From an uncultured Ruminococcus sp. (GTDB lineage: Bacteria > Bacillota > Clostridia > Oscillospirales > Acutalibacteraceae): DNA of 10,268 bases. A program made the translations under genes and the position numbers. The notes beneath the pieces are model-generated. The model had not been told where the DNA came from. It made no database searches and worked only from the letters and a program-made list of their open reading frames with translations. The stretch is from the NCBI GenBank assembly GCA_951800855.1, contig CATOLC010000023.1, positions 1 through 10,268 of the forward strand, in the 5' to 3' direction. Numbering within the stretch: position 1 is the first letter of the stretch; each line of letters starts with the position of its first letter. This document shows positions 8,334 through 10,268 of this stretch, piece by piece.

Positions 8334-8835
8334 TGGTTCCCAAACATCTTTAGCATATGTTTTTACATTTAACCTTTGGATGTTTTGAGAAAGCTTCTCC
8401 AAACTTGAGGTTCCACGAAAGCCCACATAAAAGCCTCGTGTTTTCTGAGAAGCTCTCTCTACTGCCAACCATATCCATTTTTTGTTCGATTTTTTTAAAG
8501 TTTAAGCACATTTCGTCAAGCTCCAGGACATTTACTTTCTCTGTTTTTCTTCCTTCAAAAGCGATATCCTTTATTTTTCTCCGGCCTTCTTTACCCAGTA
8601 TATTACTGCCGTGTGGCTAGCTCCCAGCAATTTTTCTATTCTTCTTTACATTTTGGACATCTAATTTTCTAATCACCTCATGATTAGTTTGCCACATTCC
8701 CTACCTATTTTTGCACTGCCTTTTTTGTGGTAGTATAAAATTGCCACATGTCTTGTATAACACAACAGTTTTTGCTGAAACAGCCTTTATCTTTACTTTT
8801 CCTCGTATATTTCGGTGCTCTTTAACCATTTTCAT
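8334..8835 (-). pseudogene. Decayed IS1-family transposase (InsA/InsB-like), C-terminally truncated
   Basis: Reading the minus strand across frame changes reconstructs an IS1-type transposase. The start at 8833-8835 has AGAGGTGG upstream. A zinc-ribbon-like part follows (CGN, then QCKNR, then ECGKL), broken by TAG at 8701-8703 and TGA at 8673-8675. Next is a helix-turn-helix (RRIEKLLGASHTAVIYWVKKAGEK), broken by TAA at 8646-8648 just before it and TAA at 8571-8573 at a short A-run. The catalytic core begins NVLELDEM (first Asp, codon 8515-8517), changes frame at the 7-base homopolymer 8490-8496, and continues KKWIWLAVERASQKT to TYAKDVWEP (second Asp). It ends at TAA 8331-8333. InsB has the equivalent EMDEQWGYVG and WMTDGWPLYE motifs. 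The final 60 or so residues with the third acidic residue are missing. The gene cannot be functional. Confidence 0.8.
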
Positions 8836-8903
8836 TCCACCTCTTTGATTACCTTTATACCATTTTTTATACAAGAATTCCTCTGCTTCTCTTTCCCTTT
8901 AAA

Positions 8904-8921
8904 GGACGGTTTTAACAGTCC
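8904..8921. repeat. Imperfect inverted repeat GGAC-g-GTT / AAC-a-GTCC
   Basis: Two arms of seven paired bases with one mismatch surround a TT centre. It lies about 70 bp upstream of the transposase remnant's start. It may be part of a decayed IS end or a weak hairpin. No T-run follows on either strand, so it does not look like a terminator. Confidence 0.3.
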
Positions 8922-8983
8922 GGTCTTTGCTTAACGTATTTGAATAAATGTATGCTGGCGTTTCATATTAAAACATTTAAATT

Positions 8984-9003
8984 ATTATTAAATATTATTA
9001 AAT
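8984..9003 (+). repeat. Tandem 10-bp duplication ATTATTAAAT x2 upstream of promoter
   Basis: Two perfect head-to-tail copies of ATTATTAAAT, followed by more A/T. The spacing (about 14 bp before the -35) would suit an UP-like A/T element that helps RNA polymerase bind. Simple slippage in AT-rich DNA is an equally good explanation. Confidence 0.4.
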
Positions 9004-9016
9004 TTACTAAAAACAG

Positions 9017-9045
9017 TTGATATATTTATGTATTATATGTATAAT
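9017..9045 (+). promoter_or_regulatory. Sigma-A-type promoter of the 211-aa gene
   Basis: TTGATA (9017-9022) and TATAAT (9040-9045) are separated by exactly 17 nt: a perfect -10 and a five-of-six -35. A start about 7 nt past the -10 would fall near 9052, at the first base of the AGGAGG ribosome binding site. The mRNA leader would therefore be only about 14 nt. This points to strong constitutive expression without a leader regulator. Confidence 0.7.
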
Positions 9046-9051
9046 AATATT

Positions 9052-9057
9052 AGGAGG
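9052..9057 (+). promoter_or_regulatory. Ribosome binding site AGGAGG that fixes the start at 9066
   Basis: Perfect AGGAGG, 8 nt before ATG 9066. An in-frame GTG at 9057 overlaps this site and cannot be the start, so the protein is 211 aa rather than 214. Confidence 0.8.
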
Positions 9058-9065
9058 TGTATATT

Positions 9066-9701
9066 ATGAATAAAGATACTTTTACAAACTATTACAATCA
9101 GATTAAAGGGACGTGCTCCAAGGAGGAGGCGGTAGAGCACACACTTAACTTTTTAAGATACTTAAGGCAAGAAGTTAAAGAGAAAAAAGGCATTAAAAAG
9201 CAATATCCAACAATCACGGGTAAAGACATATATACAAAGCAGAACAAAGCGTTAAACAAATATCTAAAGGGTCTGCCCGGAGAAATAGCCCAGCAATTGA
9301 AACAACCTCTTGAGGATCTTCATAAATCATACTCAGCTAAATCGAGACTGGAAACCGAATTAGAGCGTGGTCCTCGTGGCGAGCTTCTTTCGCGTATGCA
9401 CGTTGACGAAAATTTACAACGCTATAGTATGGACGGAGATCGCCTCGAAGAATATGAGAAGGATATACGTGCTAAGGAGAAAATATGTAATAAAATTTTA
9501 AAACAGACGGCCGAAGGTCAAGCATATGAGAACATTAAGAGTCAAAGTAAGACGTTACAACTTATTAAAAACGCCAAACAAAATGTTCAAAATAAAAAAT
9601 GTGTCAAGGAGGTTGTTCGTTGGGCCATGAAAAAGCATCCAATACAGTTAGGTTCAATTTGCAAAAAAATTATCGTTCAAATCGATGAAAAGTATAAATA
9701 G
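9066..9701 (+). CDS. Hypothetical protein, 211 aa, Lys-rich, mostly helical; family not recognised
   Basis: I do not recognise this protein. It has no signal peptide or membrane segment, is rich in Lys, Glu and Gln, and reads as mainly alpha-helical. The middle (about 70-150) has a charged, possibly coiled-coil stretch (LEDLHKSYSAKSRLETELERG to YEKDIRAKEKICNKILKQ). The C-terminus is strongly basic (KKHPIQLGSICKKIIVQI). It should be cytoplasmic, and nucleic-acid binding is possible but unproven. It has its own good promoter and a perfect Shine-Dalgarno, and it stands alone between an IS1 remnant and tRNA-Ser genes, so an accessory or mobile origin is plausible. The first three Arg codons are AGA/AGG, as in the neighbouring genes. 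The last seven (from about 9365 on) are all CGT or CGC, which suggests foreign or composite ancestry. Several hairpins follow the stop. Confidence 0.75.
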   Translation: MNKDTFTNYYNQIKGTCSKEEAVEHTLNFLRYLRQEVKEKKGIKKQYPTITGKDIYTKQNKALNKYLKGLPGEIAQQLKQPLEDLHKSYSAKSRLETELERGPRGELLSRMHVDENLQRYSMDGDRLEEYEKDIRAKEKICNKILKQTAEGQAYENIKSQSKTLQLIKNAKQNVQNKKCVKEVVRWAMKKHPIQLGSICKKIIVQIDEKYK

Positions 9702-9748
9702 TTAAAGATTGATTTATCTTGTGCCTTACTTCCGGAAACTGTGGAAAT

Positions 9749-9785
9749 TGCTAATTATCCAACCCGTTGCTGTCGGGTATTAGCA
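9749..9785 (+). repeat. Two-part hairpin (7 bp + 5 bp with 6-nt bulge) after the 211-aa gene
   Basis: TGCTAAT (9749-9755) pairs perfectly with ATTAGCA (9779-9785), and ACCCG (9762-9766) with CGGGT (9774-9778). The loop is 7 nt and a 6-nt bulge (TATCCA) lies only on the 5' side. It starts 48 nt after the stop codon and is followed by TAGTTTTAT, a weak T-tract, so it could end the 211-aa gene's transcript. The one-sided bulge is unusual for a terminator and may mean a structured RNA. Confidence 0.5.
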
Positions 9786-9836
9786 TAGTTTTATAATTTG
9801 CTGAAAGTTTAATTGTTTTGTGTTTAACTATGAAAG

Positions 9837-9880
9837 ACACATCGCTCTCTCCCTTGTTGATTGGGGGGTGAACGATGTGT
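9837..9880 (+). repeat. Long hairpin ACACATCG / CGATGTGT with pyrimidine/G-rich inner arms
   Basis: Perfect 8-bp outer arms (9837-9844 and 9873-9880) enclose a C/T-rich arm (CTCTCTCCC) and a G-run (GGGGGG, 9864-9869) that can extend the stem with G-C and G-U pairs. The G-run followed by TGAACGATG looks like a ribosome binding site folded into the stem. The frames it would serve are too short to call genes. No T-run follows directly, so it is not a simple terminator. Confidence 0.5.
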
Positions 9881-9913
9881 TAGATATGATATGCATTATA
9901 AAATTTCCTATTT

Positions 9914-9953
9914 AAAAAGCTAGATTACCAAAAACTGACAATCTAACTTTTTT
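9914..9953. terminator. Bidirectional Rho-independent terminator
   Basis: AAAAAG-c-TAGATT (9914-9926) pairs with AATCTA-a-CTTTTT (9940-9952): 12 bp with a single mismatch and a 13-nt loop, with T-runs at the 3' side on both strands. It can end transcripts from the 211-aa gene side on the plus strand and the tRNA-Ser transcript on the minus strand, about 140 bp after the tRNA. Confidence 0.75.
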
Positions 9954-10089
9954 GAAAATGGGCCATGCCCCATAATACTAACCACACTGGCGCGAGGTTT
10001 TATAATGGGCATAAGATTCGATAAGCACGAGCAGAAAAATAAAAAATTAACGCCGAACCCTATTACGCAAACCTAGTCCAGCGACGCTC

Positions 10090-10179
10090 TGGCGGAGAAA
10101 GAGGGATTTGAACCCTCGCGCCGGTCTCCCGACCTACTCCCTTAGCAGGGGAGCCTCTTCACCACTTGAGTATTTCTCC
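10090..10179 (-). tRNA. tRNA-Ser (anticodon GCT), CCA encoded
   Basis: A complete class II tRNA of 90 nt including the CCA (10090-10092). The acceptor stem GGAGAAA pairs with TTTCTCC, and the discriminator is G as in tRNA-Ser. The D arm is CTC/GAG. The anticodon stem is CTCCC/GGGAG around loop CTGCTAA (anticodon 10144-10146). The long variable arm is GGTC-GGGA-GACC, and the T arm is GAGGG-TTCAAAT-CCCTC. It reads AGC/AGU codons. It lies only 6 nt downstream of the next tRNA-Ser, so the two are cotranscribed. Confidence 0.97.
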
Positions 10180-10185
10180 TTCTAT

Positions 10186-10268
10186 TGGCGGAGGGGAAGG
10201 GATTCGAACCCTTGGTCCCTTGCGGGATCACTGGTTTTCAAGACCAGCTCCTTAAACCACTCGGACAC
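10186..10268 (-). tRNA. tRNA-Ser (anticodon TGA), CCA encoded, 5' end cut by window edge
   Basis: Encoded CCA at 10186-10188, discriminator G, 3' acceptor strand CCCCTCC. The T arm is AAGGG-TTCGAAT-CCCTT. The variable arm is TCCC-GCAA-GGGA. The anticodon stem is CTGGT/ACCAG with loop CTTGAAA (anticodon at 10238-10240), and the D arm is TCC/GGA. About six bases of the 5' acceptor strand lie beyond the window. It reads UCA and, with wobble, other UCN codons. It is upstream of the GCT tRNA in the same transcript, and the promoter is outside the window. Confidence 0.96.

Larger units (their letters stand above)
8836..9016. other. Intergenic AT-rich DNA between the transposase remnant and the 211-aa gene
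   Basis: No coding sequence is visible. The segment holds a short imperfect inverted repeat at 8904-8921 and a perfect tandem duplication of the 10-mer ATTATTAAAT at 8984-9003, directly upstream of the promoter at 9017-9045. I could not recognise the terminal inverted repeat of the IS element in it. Confidence 0.4.
9702..10089. other. Gene-free structured region between the 211-aa gene and tRNA-Ser
   Basis: About 390 bp without a believable gene. It contains inverted repeats at 9749-9785, 9837-9880 and 9914-9952, plus a looser one at about 9965-10014. Only very short open frames are present, for example ATG at 9830 (13 codons) and GTG at 9868, which follows GGGGGG (15 codons). Neither resembles a known peptide. 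The density of paired arms suggests transcribed RNA rather than plain spacer. Confidence 0.45.

Noticed and set aside
8129..8356. 75-codon hydrophobic minus-strand open frame
   Set aside because: It starts inside the transposase remnant in another frame, has no Shine-Dalgarno, and its hydrophobic look comes from AT-rich composition.
8357..8620. 87-codon plus-strand open frame
   Set aside because: It is the complement of the decayed IS1-family transposase. The coherent protein signal is on the minus strand, and no ribosome binding site precedes this start.
9057..9065. GTG at 9057 as the start of the orphan protein
   Set aside because: The GTG begins within the AGGAGG ribosome binding site that serves ATG 9066.
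1..10268. CRISPR array or phage genes
   Set aside because: No regularly spaced direct repeats, cas genes, integrase or phage structural proteins are visible.

Overview
The window is AT-rich, with a strong preference for A/T-ending codons and AGA/AGG arginine codons, AGGAGG-type ribosome binding sites, and ABC exporters most like those of Clostridia. This points to a low-GC Bacillota (Clostridia) chromosome. No gene here fixes the genus.

Positions 1-3382 (+ strand) are the end of a peptide-natural-product export operon. The first gene is the 3' part of a C39-peptidase-type NHLM bacteriocin exporter (its peptidase domain is outside the window). The second is a complete partner ABC transporter with an N-terminal soluble domain (NHLM ABC2 type). 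Together they would cleave and secrete a ribosomally made peptide with a nitrile-hydratase-like or Nif11-like leader. The precursor and modifying enzymes must lie upstream of position 1.

Positions 3406-8062 (- strand, convergent) are a probable three-gene operon: a 757-aa ABC half-transporter, a 607-aa ABC half-transporter overlapping it by 4 bp, and an O6-methylguanine-DNA methyltransferase 41 bp further on. The two half-transporters form a clear asymmetric heterodimer. The 757-aa subunit has Asp for the catalytic Glu and Gln for the switch His, and the 607-aa subunit has a broken signature motif, so one ATP site is degenerate and the other is consensus. The 757-aa subunit also carries a loop of about 185 residues between its first two membrane helices.

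Positions 8063-9056 hold no intact gene. They contain a candidate promoter for the ABC operon, a decayed IS1-family transposase on the - strand (8334-8835, several stops and frame changes, C-terminus missing), and AT-rich DNA leading to a good sigma-A promoter.

Positions 9066-9701 (+) encode an unrecognised 211-aa, Lys-rich, mainly helical protein. Its arginine codons change from AGA/AGG to CGT/CGC part-way along. Downstream, 9702-10089 has no gene but holds several inverted repeats, one of them a bidirectional Rho-independent terminator. The window ends with two tandem tRNA-Ser genes on the - strand, GCT and (truncated by the window edge) TGA. The unknown gene and the IS remnant next to the tRNA genes suggest an accessory segment between conserved blocks.
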